A DNA stretch of 39,670 nucleotides from assembly GCA_022799035.1 (NCBI GenBank), contig JAAWNQ010000018.1:1-39670 (forward strand), written 5' to 3'. The position numbers and the translations under genes were made by a program. Positions 24,509 to 31,548 of the stretch are shown here, piece by piece (the first letter of the stretch is position 1; each line of letters starts with the position of its first letter). The notes beneath the pieces are model-generated. The model was not told the DNA's origin, did not search any database, and saw only the letters and a list, made by a program, of their open reading frames with translations. The stretch comes from Oscillospiraceae bacterium (GTDB lineage Bacteria > Bacillota > Clostridia > Oscillospirales > Oscillospiraceae).

Positions 24509-24738
24509 GGGCAGGTGCCCTCACCCGTCCGGCTGAAACACTTTACTGGTTTGAATTACCTTTCCGCCGAAAGGTTGTTTTGCCTCCCGGCTGGGCCAAA
24601 ACCGCTTTAGAAGCGGTTCTGGACTCCGAATCTTTACGGGCATAAGACCAGTGGAAATATTGGCGAGATACGGTACAACCGTAAAAAGCCCCAACCCTGT
24701 TATGTTATCCCTCGAATGAAAATCCTATGGTTATGCCC
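24508..24738 (+). ncRNA. Candidate structured non-coding RNA with pseudoknot
   Basis: This gene-free segment, less GC-rich than its flanks, has many nested and crossing complementarities. Hairpins: CCTTTC/GAAAGG (24559-24574), AACCGC/GCGGTT with a 7-base loop TTTAGAA (24600-24618), TACGG/CCGTA (24669-24683). Long-range pairs: ACTGGT (24545-24550) with ACCAGT (24647-24652), and GGGCATAA (24638-24645) with TTATGCCC (24731-24738). The two long-range pairs cross, which defines a pseudoknot. Size and complexity recall large clostridial structured RNAs such as the raiA motif; I am not sure of that name. Strand is assumed from gene direction upstream. No protein frame is convincing. Confidence 0.6.
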
Positions 24739-24744
24739 CTTATT

Positions 24745-25148
24745 GACCGGCGGCTTCCTCAGGTTGACCCGCCGTCCCTCTTGCGCCGCTGCCGCTGAGA
24801 GTATCGGGACCTTTGGGTCCTTCGCTGTAATTCACGCCGCCTGGGTGGGGGGAGTTGGCGGAGAGCGGGCGCACGGTGTGCGCCCCTACGAAGGGCGAGG
24901 GGCGGGCGGGTTTGGAACCCGCCCCTACAGAAGATCCGTCATACATGGCGCCAATCCCTTTTTTACAGGTGAGGTGGGATGGGATGGAACGGGTAAGATG
25001 GGTGGGATGGTGTGGGGCGCGACGACCTCGGCGCGCCGCCAGGTATGGTATCTACCTCCGTAGGGCGGGGGCTTGCCCCCGCCGCCAGGTATGGCACCAC
25101 CTTCCATAAAACGGTATGGTCCCGTAGGGGCGGGTCACTGACCCGCCC
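24745..25148. repeat. Second cluster of GTAGGG-type REP-like palindromes
   Basis: Units in both orientations: GGGCGCACGGTGTGCGCCCC (24867-24889 with TAC), GGGCGGG...CCCGCCCCTAC (24904-24928), GTGGGGCGCGACGACC-type (25012-25037), GTAGGGCGGGGGCTTG-type (25060-25083) and GTAGGGGCGGGTCACTG-type (25124-25148). The 25060 unit is identical over 24 bases to the one at 2001, and the 25012 unit differs by one base from that at 2081. Nothing between them looks like a gene. Confidence 0.75.
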
Positions 25149-25495
25149 GCCTGAGAGGCCCCAGGCCCAAGCTGGGTAGAATAGAGGCGGCGTGGAGTCA
25201 GCGAACACGCTGTCAATGCCGCACCCACGGACGCACAGGTGCGGGGCAAGTGGGACTATGGGGGCGAAAAGACGCAGGAGCCGACTCCAGAACACATGGT
25301 CTTGCCCTTAGGGCTTTCTTGGAGAGCGCGAGAGGCCATTCTTTGGCCCGTCAAAGAATGGTCTTTCGCAATTACCCAGCAATAGGATCCCTGTCAACCT
25401 CCAATCAAATGGGACAACTGGTAAATCCCGATTTGTAGATACCCCCACCCCCCAGCAGCGGTCTGTGCGAATTTTCTCGCGTCGCCATAAAAAAG
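25149..25495. other. Hairpin-rich gene-free segment, possible second RNA
   Basis: No credible protein gene. Plus-strand hairpins: CCCAG/CTGGG (25160-25176), GCGGC/GCCGC enclosing CAGCG-aaca-CGCTG (25187-25222), a longer GGAGTC/GACTCC pairing (25194-25199 with 25283-25288), and a 10-bp perfect stem CCATTCTTTG/CAAAGAATGG (25336-25361) followed by TCTTT, which looks terminator-like. From about 25370 to 25495 I see nothing definite. Confidence 0.4.
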
Positions 25496-25530
25496 AAAAG
25501 GTCAAAGCGGTAACCGCTTTGACCTTTTTT
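25496..25530. terminator. Terminator of the DegV gene
   Basis: A perfect palindrome with 16-base arms (AAAAGGTCAAAGCGGT) has A- and T-runs on both sides, so it may act in both directions. It abuts the DegV stop codon. Confidence 0.88.
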
Positions 25531-25531
25531 C

Positions 25532-26401
25532 TTAATCCAGGATCTGGATAGCCGCTCCCAGAACTCCCTTACCGATGTAGACGCTGAGAGTCCCGTCGAT
25601 GTGGGAATCCCAGACGTGGCGGCAGCCGGGGATGGCCGCCATCAGGTCCTTTTTCAGCTGCTCCATCTCCTCCTGAGCGCCGCCGTTGGCCACCAGAAGG
25701 TTGAACTTCTTATGGTCCCCCACATGCTCCTTCACCAGCTCGATGAGCTTGCTCTGGACCTGTTTCCGGCCCCGGACCTTGGCTACGTTCACCAACTGCC
25801 CGTCGGGGGCAAAGGTGAGGATGGGCTTGATATTCAGCACCGTCCCCGCCAGGGCGGTGATCTTGCCGATGCGCCCGCCCTTTTGCAGGTATTCCAGGGT
25901 GTCCACCGAGAAGAAAGCGTGGGAGTTCCTCAGCAGATGCTCCACCCGCTGGCCCACCAGCTTCTCCCACTTCATACCCTTCTGGATATCCTCCCAGAGC
26001 TGGAGGACCACCCCGCCGATGGGGATGGCGCCGCTATATGTCTCAAAGACCACCGTCTCCAGGTCCTTGCGCTCCTCGCACTCCAGGCGGATCATGTTGT
26101 GGGTGCCGGAGAGGCCGGAGGACAGGGGCAGAGCGATGACCCGCTCGTACCCGTCCTTCTTGATGGTCTCCAAAGTCCGGGCCACCCGCATCAGGTCGGG
26201 CAGGGAGGTCTTGGGCAGCTCCCCCTTCTCCAGACGCTTGTAGATATCCTTGGCGAAGATATCCTCCCCGTCGTTATAATCCTTGTCCTTGCAGGCGATC
26301 CGCAGGGGCACCACATAGACGGGCAAGCCCTTCCGGTGCCGGGGCTCCAGCTCGGCGCAGGAATCCACCAAAAACGCGATCTTCTCCGGATTGATACTCA
26401 A
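25532..26401 (-). CDS. DegV-family fatty-acid-binding protein
   Basis: A 289-residue soluble protein. DegV/FakB proteins bind fatty acids and, in known cases, present them to FakA kinase for phospholipid synthesis. Motifs: KIAFLVDSCAEL at the N-terminus, LPKTSLPDLMRV, IALPLSSGLSGTHNMI in the ligand pocket, and VDTLEYLQKGGRIGKITALA with KPILTF. I choose TTG 26401 because GGGGG lies about 6 bases upstream and it matches the family N-terminus. A longer frame to 26461 would extend over the tetR promoter. It is divergent from the TetR gene, its likely regulator. Confidence 0.92.
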   Translation of the reverse strand: MSINPEKIAFLVDSCAELEPRHRKGLPVYVVPLRIACKDKDYNDGEDIFAKDIYKRLEKGELPKTSLPDLMRVARTLETIKKDGYERVIALPLSSGLSGTHNMIRLECEERKDLETVVFETYSGAIPIGGVVLQLWEDIQKGMKWEKLVGQRVEHLLRNSHAFFSVDTLEYLQKGGRIGKITALAGTVLNIKPILTFAPDGQLVNVAKVRGRKQVQSKLIELVKEHVGDHKKFNLLVANGGAQEEMEQLKKDLMAAIPGCRHVWDSHIDGTLSVYIGKGVLGAAIQILD

Positions 26402-26419
26402 GAAAATTCCCCCATCGGT

Positions 26420-26448
26420 TGACAGACCTTTGCCCGTCCCGTATAATA
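26420..26448 (+). promoter_or_regulatory. Consensus promoter of the tetR-type gene
   Basis: TTGACA (26420-26425), 17 bases, TATAAT (26443-26448): a perfect vegetative promoter pointing right, with transcription start expected near 26455, inside the operator palindrome. Confidence 0.88.
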
Positions 26449-26453
26449 AGTGA

Positions 26454-26470
26454 CATAACAACGTTATGTT
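26454..26470. promoter_or_regulatory. Operator palindrome shared by DegV and TetR promoters
   Basis: ACATAAC-AAC-GTTATGT is a perfect 7-bp inverted repeat with a 3-base centre. It covers both predicted transcription starts (about 26455 rightward, 26468 leftward). It is the likely site of the adjacent TetR-family protein. Confidence 0.82.
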
Positions 26471-26474
26471 GCTA

Positions 26475-26502
26475 TTATACCATGAGTTTTTCCCCTGTCA
26501 AG
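26475..26502 (-). promoter_or_regulatory. Promoter of the DegV gene
   Basis: On the minus strand: TTGACA (26497-26502), 16 bases, TATAAT (26475-26480). It faces the tetR promoter. Its -35 overlaps the upstream edge of the tetR ribosome-binding site. Confidence 0.82.
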
Positions 26503-26514
26503 GAGGGATCGTCA

Positions 26515-27111
26515 TTGGAGGAAAATTATCAGTGCCGCCGCCAGCTCCAGGCTCAGGACACCCGCCGGGCCATTCTGGCCGCCGCCGCCCAGCTCTCCCG
26601 CCAGGGCCGCTTTGACAAGATGACCATCCGGGATATCTGTGCCGCCGCCGGGGTCACCACCGGGGCCTTTTACCACCACTTCTCCTCCAAGGAGGATCTG
26701 CTTCGCCAGGGCTTTACCTCGGTGGACATGTACCTGGAAAAGGCCCTGGCGCTCCACAAGGACCTGTCCCCCCTGGAACGGCTGAAAACCATCCTCCGGC
26801 TCTACGCCCAGTTCATGGAGGAGCAGGGCTGGGAGACCCTGTCCCTCTACTACCGCCGCCGGCTCTCGGTGGCGGACGGCAGCTCCATGTCCCCCGACCG
26901 CTTTACCCTCCGGGCCATGGCGGAATGTCTGGGGGAGCTCTCCAGCCAGGGGGCCCTCTCAGCGGCCTGCACCCCGGAGTGGACGGCGGAATTTTTCTTC
27001 CGCCACTTCCGTGGCACCGTGGTGGACTGGATCCTCCGCCGGGGCTCCTACCCCCTCTGGCCCAAGCTGGAGCAGGATTACGCCTTCTTCGCCTCAGCGT
27101 TCCACGCGTGA
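26515..27111 (+). CDS. TetR-family transcriptional regulator
   Basis: A 198-residue repressor-type regulator. The N-terminal helix-turn-helix reads TRRAILAAAAQLSRQGRFDK then MTIRDICAAAGVTTGAFYHH and FSSKEDLLRQGF, a canonical TetR domain. The C-terminal ligand domain is not assignable. The TTG at 26515 is chosen because AAGGAGG (26501-26507) is correctly placed; the ATG at 26482 has none. It is divergent from the DegV gene and shares one operator with it. By analogy it may sense an acyl-CoA or fatty acid, but that is inferred from the neighbour only. Confidence 0.92.
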   Translation: MEENYQCRRQLQAQDTRRAILAAAAQLSRQGRFDKMTIRDICAAAGVTTGAFYHHFSSKEDLLRQGFTSVDMYLEKALALHKDLSPLERLKTILRLYAQFMEEQGWETLSLYYRRRLSVADGSSMSPDRFTLRAMAECLGELSSQGALSAACTPEWTAEFFFRHFRGTVVDWILRRGSYPLWPKLEQDYAFFASAFHA

Positions 27112-27212
27112 AGATTGAAAAATTTTGGTCGTCCGGCAAAGACGAACTGTTCCAAATAAGCCGCCTGCGGCGGCCACAGGACAATAGCTTTTTCATTTTT
27201 CCCTTTTCCCTT
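27112..27212 (-). repeat. MITE-like element, copy C (inverted, diverged)
   Basis: Read on the minus strand it carries GAAAAATGAAAAAGCTATTG, then TCCTGTGGC, the GCCGCCGCAGGCGGC hairpin and TTATTT, matching copy B closely. The second hairpin and one end have decayed. It starts one base after the TetR stop codon. Confidence 0.65.
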
Positions 27213-27258
27213 CTACCCCCCTCCCCCTCCGCATACCCTATCCGGAGGGGGTATTTTC

Positions 27259-28449
27259 ATGTCTCATATTTTTCGCAGCCGCGCCTTCCGGGATGCCCTG
27301 GCGGGCTCTGCCCTTCTTCTGTGCGCCCTGGCTCTCGTCTGCTGGCCCAAGGATGTGTCCGCCGCCGTCCGGGAAGGGCTACAGCTTTGCTATAACGTGA
27401 TCCTGCCCTCCCTGTTCCCCTTTTTCATCCTCTCCTCCCTGGTGATCTCCCTGGGGCTGGCCGGGTATCTGGGCCGGCTGCTGGAGCCTGTTATGCGCCC
27501 CCTGTTCCGGGTGGGAGGCCCCTGCGCCGCCGCCCTGGCTCTGGGCTTTGTGGGGGGATACCCGGTGGGGGCCCGGACCGCCCTCACCCTCTATGAGGAG
27601 GGGCAGTGTACCAAGACCGAGGCCGAGCGGCTGCTGGCCTTCTCCAACAACTCAGGCCCCGCCTTTATCCTGGGGGTGGTTGGGGCGGGGGTCTTCGCCG
27701 ACAGCCGGGTGGGTCTGCTCCTGTGCCTTGTCCACGCCCTGGCCTCCCTCTGCGTGGGGCTGGTGTTCCGATTTTACCGCCGGGGGGAGGATCCCAAAGG
27801 CCGCCGCCTCTCCCCTCCCATCTCCGCCCAGCGGTTCTCCACCGCCTTCACCGGGGCGGTGAAGGGCGCGGTGACCTCCGCCCTCAACATCTGCGCTTTT
27901 GTGGTCTGTTTCACTGTGATCCTGCGGCTTTGCTTCCTCTCCGGGCTCCTCCCCGCCCTGGCCGGGGTCCTGGGCCGGACCTTTGCCCCCCTGGGCTTCA
28001 ACGAGCAGTGGGCCCGGCAGCTCTTGACCGGCCTTCTGGAGCTCTCCTCCGGGGTTGCGGGGCTCACCCAGGGGGGCTCCCTCACCGGCCGGGTGTCCAT
28101 GGCCGCCTTTCTCCTGGGCTGGGCGGGGATCTCGGTCCACTGCCAGGTCCTGTCCTTCCTGGCCGAGAGTGGTCTCAACGTCCGCACATACCTGGGCGGC
28201 AAGCTGCTTCACGGCCTTTTCTCCGCCGGCCTCACCGCCCTTCTCCTCCGGGCTTTCCCTTTGGAGCAAAGTGTTTCCAGCTACCTTGTCCAGCAGGTGG
28301 AGGGCATCGCCGGCACGGACTTCTATACCGCCCTGGCCATCTCCACCGCCACGGCCTGGCTGGTCTTTCTCCTCTTTTTCCTCCTGGCTGCCCTGGGGGT
28401 CCAGGTGGGACGAAAAACCTGTGGAAAAAGGCGGAGAAGTGTGGTATGA
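27259..28449 (+). CDS. ylbJ: Sporulation integral membrane protein YlbJ
   Basis: A 396-residue polytopic membrane protein with nucleoside-recognition (Gate) domains. In Bacillus YlbJ is a mother-cell membrane protein needed for spore cortex formation. Signature stretches: CYNVILPSLFPFFILSSLVI near residue 44, LGFVGGYPVGARTALTLYEE near 94, FSNNSGPAFILGVVGAGVFA near 128, and ELSSGVAGLTQGG in the second half. Eight or more membrane helices are visible. Length matches the family (about 400). GGAGGGGG lies upstream of the ATG. It ends 31 bases before a small Cys-rich gene, probably in one transcript. Confidence 0.92.
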   Translation: MSHIFRSRAFRDALAGSALLLCALALVCWPKDVSAAVREGLQLCYNVILPSLFPFFILSSLVISLGLAGYLGRLLEPVMRPLFRVGGPCAAALALGFVGGYPVGARTALTLYEEGQCTKTEAERLLAFSNNSGPAFILGVVGAGVFADSRVGLLLCLVHALASLCVGLVFRFYRRGEDPKGRRLSPPISAQRFSTAFTGAVKGAVTSALNICAFVVCFTVILRLCFLSGLLPALAGVLGRTFAPLGFNEQWARQLLTGLLELSSGVAGLTQGGSLTGRVSMAAFLLGWAGISVHCQVLSFLAESGLNVRTYLGGKLLHGLFSAGLTALLLRAFPLEQSVSSYLVQQVEGIAGTDFYTALAISTATAWLVFLLFFLLAALGVQVGRKTCGKRRRSVV

Positions 28450-28480
28450 TGATAAAAAGCCGCCAAGAAGGAGTCGGGCC

Positions 28481-28708
28481 ATGTTTGGAAAGAAAACCCT
28501 GTTCCAAGAGAATATAGAGCCCCGCTGTGTATACTGCGCCAAGGGCGCGCCCCTGGAGGAGGGCCGGGTCCTCTGCGCCAAAAAGGGAGTGGTCCCGGCG
28601 GGGGGACACTGTCCCCGGTTCCAGTACGACCCCCTGAAGCGCGTCCCTCCCAAGCCGGCCGTGCTGGACACCAGCAAACTGTCCCCGGAGGACTTCCGGC
28701 TGGACTAA
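28481..28708 (+). CDS. Small four-cysteine protein of unknown function
   Basis: A 75-residue protein, not assigned to a named family. The four Cys at about positions 16, 19, 32 and 44 (RCVYCAKGAPLEEGRVLCAK, then AGGHCPRF) suggest a zinc-ribbon-like fold. The tail reads LKRVPPKPAVLDTSKLSPED. Similar small proteins occur in related gut Firmicutes, to my recollection, without known function. AAGAAGGAG lies about 8 bases upstream of the ATG. It follows ylbJ by 31 bases and is followed by a terminator, so it may belong to the sporulation-associated transcript. Confidence 0.8.
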   Translation: MFGKKTLFQENIEPRCVYCAKGAPLEEGRVLCAKKGVVPAGGHCPRFQYDPLKRVPPKPAVLDTSKLSPEDFRLD

Positions 28709-28735
28709 ACGAAACCCTGTTCCATTGCAAGGAGA

Positions 28736-28766
28736 GGCGGCAGGGCAGAGGCCCCGCCGCCTTTTT
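28736..28766 (+). terminator. Terminator after the small Cys protein
   Basis: GGCGGC/GCCGCC stem with inner GGC/GCC pairs, followed by TTTTT. Confidence 0.85.
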
Positions 28767-28792
28767 AACCCACAGATAAAGGAGGATCCCCC

Positions 28793-29794
28793 ATGAAGCG
28801 GGTCCTTATGATTGGTACGGGAGGCACCATTGCCTCCGAAATGACGGAGGCGGGCCTGACCCCCAACCTGAACAGCCAGGATCTGCTCTCCTACGTCCCC
28901 GCCCTGGGAAGCCTGTGCCAGGTGGACTGCCTGCAGATCTGCAGTATTGACTCCACCAACATGACCCCTGCCCACTGGCTTCTCATGGCCCGGACCATCC
29001 GGGAGCGGTACGAGGCCTATGACGGCTTTGTTATCTGCCATGGCACCGATACCATGGCCTACTCCGCCGCCGCCCTGAGCTACCTCATCCAGAACAGCCC
29101 CAAGCCTGTGGTCCTCACCGGGAGCCAGAAGCCTATCCACGCCGATATCACCGACTCCAAGGCCAATCTGTTGGACAGCTTCACCGTGGCCTGCGACGGA
29201 CGGATCTCCGGGGTGAGCGTGGTCTTCGGCGGGGAAGTGATCCTGGGCACCCGGGCCAGAAAAACCTATTCCAAAAGCTATGGGGCCTTCTCCAGCATCA
29301 ACTACCCCGTTTTGGGGGTGGTCCAGGATGGACGGCTGGTCCCCTACCTCCGCCCGGAGCCCTCCGGCCCCCTTCGGTTCTATGACCGGTTGAATGAGCG
29401 GGTCTCCCTGCTGAAGCTGATCCCCGGGGTCTCCCCCGCCCAGCTCTCCTTTCTCCTGTCCGAAAGCGACGCCGTCATCATCGAAAGTTATGGCGTGGGG
29501 GGCGTTCCCGCCGGGGCCGACGGGGAATTCTACCGCCGGATCCAGGCCGCCGAGGCCCAGGGAAAGCTGGTGGTCTTCACCACCCAGGTCCAGAATGAGG
29601 GCAGCGATCTGTCGGTCTACGGGGTGGGCCACTGTCTCAAGCAGGACCTGGGGGTCCTGGAGTCCTACGACATGACCACCGAAGCGGTGGTAGCCAAGCT
29701 GATGTGGTTGCTGGCCATGAGCCAGGACCCCGGAGAGGTGGGCCGTCTTTTCTACACTCCGGTGGCAGGGGACATCCTCTGCGGCCCCCGGTGA
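28793..29794 (+). CDS. L-asparaginase, type I-like
   Basis: Hydrolyses L-asparagine to aspartate and ammonia. The 333-residue protein has the N-terminal nucleophile motif MIGTGGTIASEMTEAGLTPN and the second catalytic motif ICHGTDTMAYSAAALSYLIQ. VVLTGSQKPI is also present. There is no signal peptide, so it is cytoplasmic like type I enzymes. AAGGAGG lies upstream of the ATG. It stands alone between two terminators. Some related enzymes accept glutamine or D-isomers; this cannot be told here. Confidence 0.94.
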   Translation: MKRVLMIGTGGTIASEMTEAGLTPNLNSQDLLSYVPALGSLCQVDCLQICSIDSTNMTPAHWLLMARTIRERYEAYDGFVICHGTDTMAYSAAALSYLIQNSPKPVVLTGSQKPIHADITDSKANLLDSFTVACDGRISGVSVVFGGEVILGTRARKTYSKSYGAFSSINYPVLGVVQDGRLVPYLRPEPSGPLRFYDRLNERVSLLKLIPGVSPAQLSFLLSESDAVIIESYGVGGVPAGADGEFYRRIQAAEAQGKLVVFTTQVQNEGSDLSVYGVGHCLKQDLGVLESYDMTTEAVVAKLMWLLAMSQDPGEVGRLFYTPVAGDILCGPR

Positions 29795-29821
29795 GCCTTT
29801 CACCCTTTTCCGCAAACAGAA

Positions 29822-29850
29822 AAACCGCCGGTCGTGTAGACCGGCGGTTT
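29822..29850. terminator. Shared terminator between asparaginase and hydrogenase genes
   Basis: A 12-bp perfect stem AAACCGCCGGTC with a 5-base loop. Convergent genes end on both sides. T-runs are short (TTT plus CCTTTCTT on plus, TTTT on minus). Confidence 0.8.
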
Positions 29851-29856
29851 CCTTTC

Positions 29857-31338
29857 TTATTTCTTCCCCTTGCCCGTCCCAGCGGGCTTTCCTTTGGGCG
29901 CTGGCTTCTCCTCCGGCTTCTTCCCGTCGGCGGCCTCCAGGATGGTGCGCTCCCCCGCCTCCTGGGCGTGTTTTTGGACGTCCATCTGATTCTTGGGGGA
30001 GCGGATCAGGATGCCGGGTCCCTGGACGCAGCCGCCCTCGCAGGCCATGCCCTCCAGGAAGTTTACCCCGCCGATCCCCTTGGCGAATTTCAACAGCTCC
30101 ACCTTGCAGGCATTGAGCCCGCTGCAGGAAACGGCGTTGAGCTTGAACTCCTTCTCGTCCACCCCATGCTCCTTCAGGCCCTGGGCAACCGCGGCGGCCA
30201 CGCCGCCGGAGTGGGCAAAGCTGCGGCCAAAGCCGCTGGCCCCGTCCAGCAGGGTCTCCTCCAGCGTCTCGGGCTGGATCCCCCGGGAGGCAAAGAGGGG
30301 ATAGAGCTCCTCAAAGGTGAGGGCGCAGTCGATGGTCCCCATGGTCTTCCCCATCTGGTACTCCTTCTTTTTCGCCACGCAGGGCCCGATAAAGACCACC
30401 CGGGCCTGGGGGTCGCTCATCTTGATCCGCTTGCCGATCATCACCATGGGAGAGGGGGTGTGGGAGATAAACTGGGCCAGATCGGGGAAGTTCTTCTCCA
30501 CATAGTCCACAAAGGCGGGGCAGCAGGAGGAGAGCAGCTTCCCCTTCTCCACCAGCTCCTCGCTCTCGGCCTTGGCGGTCATGTCCGCCCCCAGGGCAAC
30601 CTCAGCCACGTCATAGAAGCCCAGCTTTTTCAGTCCTGTCACCACCTGCCCCAGGGTGGCGGGGGCAAACTGGCCGGCGATGGAGGGGGCCAGCACGGCA
30701 TAGACATGGAACCCCCAGCGGCCCGCCCCCCGGAGAAGCTGGACCACATCCACAATATGGGACTTGTCCATGATGGCCCCGAAGGGACACTGGTAGGTAC
30801 AGGCCCCGCAGGACACACACTTGTTCACGTCGATGGCGGCCTTCTTGTTCTCCCCCATGGCGATGGCCCCGGGGAGGCACCCCCGCTCGCAGGGCCGCTG
30901 GTTCTTCTCAATGGCCCCGTAAGGACATACCGAGATACACTTGCCGCAGAGGATACACTTGGAATGGTCAATGGTAGCCCGGTGATTGACGATGGAGATC
31001 GCCTCCTTGGGGCAATTGTGGACGCAGCGGGTGGCGATACAGCCCCGGCAGGCGGGCCCCACGGTGATCTGGGTCACGGGACACTCGTCACAGGCGATCT
31101 CCATGACCTCCACCATCCCCGGGTTCCCCGTGTCCCCGCCCAAAGCCATCTTCACCCGGCTGGAGATCACCGCCCGCTCCTTGTAGATACAGCAGCGCAT
31201 CCGGGCCTCAGGGCCGGGGATGATCTTCTCGGGGATATCCAGGATCCCGGTGGTGAGCCGGTCCTCCCAGGCCAGGACCGCCACCTCCTCCAGCACAGAG
31301 CTTTTCAGTTCCTGTACGGTAGTCTCAAACTTTCTCAT
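29857..31338 (-). CDS. Monomeric [FeFe] hydrogenase, group-B type
   Basis: A 493-residue iron-sulfur protein that probably produces or oxidises H2 with ferredoxin. After an N-terminal domain (about 1-85) come Cys-rich ferredoxin-like segments, including CILCGKCISVCPYGAI and CVSCGACTYQCPFGAI. The H-cluster motifs are L1 SSCCPAFVDY, L2 GPCVAKKKEY and L3 EGMACEGGCVQGPG. These variants differ from classical TSCCPGW/MPC and fit the group B branch described for Clostridia. The tail is Lys/Pro/Gly-rich. I place the start at ATG 31338 (MRKFETT), with AAAGGAG 8 bases upstream. No maturase genes are nearby. Confidence 0.92.
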   Translation of the reverse strand: MRKFETTVQELKSSVLEEVAVLAWEDRLTTGILDIPEKIIPGPEARMRCCIYKERAVISSRVKMALGGDTGNPGMVEVMEIACDECPVTQITVGPACRGCIATRCVHNCPKEAISIVNHRATIDHSKCILCGKCISVCPYGAIEKNQRPCERGCLPGAIAMGENKKAAIDVNKCVSCGACTYQCPFGAIMDKSHIVDVVQLLRGAGRWGFHVYAVLAPSIAGQFAPATLGQVVTGLKKLGFYDVAEVALGADMTAKAESEELVEKGKLLSSCCPAFVDYVEKNFPDLAQFISHTPSPMVMIGKRIKMSDPQARVVFIGPCVAKKKEYQMGKTMGTIDCALTFEELYPLFASRGIQPETLEETLLDGASGFGRSFAHSGGVAAAVAQGLKEHGVDEKEFKLNAVSCSGLNACKVELLKFAKGIGGVNFLEGMACEGGCVQGPGILIRSPKNQMDVQKHAQEAGERTILEAADGKKPEEKPAPKGKPAGTGKGKK

Positions 31339-31548
31339 CGTCCATTCTCCTTTGACGGTGTTTGTTTTCTTTTTCACAATTTGACCTTCCCTATTTTACT
31401 CTCTCCCCCGGGGCCTGTCAACGATAAGTTTGAAGCCTTTTCCCCGGATATTTTGTAGAAAACGCACAACCGCCCTCCAATCCGCACCACCCTCCCACAG
31501 ACCGCATAGGTTGGGATGAGCCAATTTTGGAACGGAGGGTCAAGGTTT

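Noticed and set aside
24600-24618. tRNA-like anticodon arm (AACCGC-TTTAGAA-GCGGTT), which would read as a Leu UAG anticodon
   Set aside because: No acceptor, D or T arms of proper spacing surround it; it fits better as one hairpin of the larger structured RNA candidate.
24716-25063. Possible 115-residue protein in the 24.5-25.5 kb gap
   Set aside because: It runs through palindromic repeats, has no ribosome-binding site and shows repeat-derived composition.
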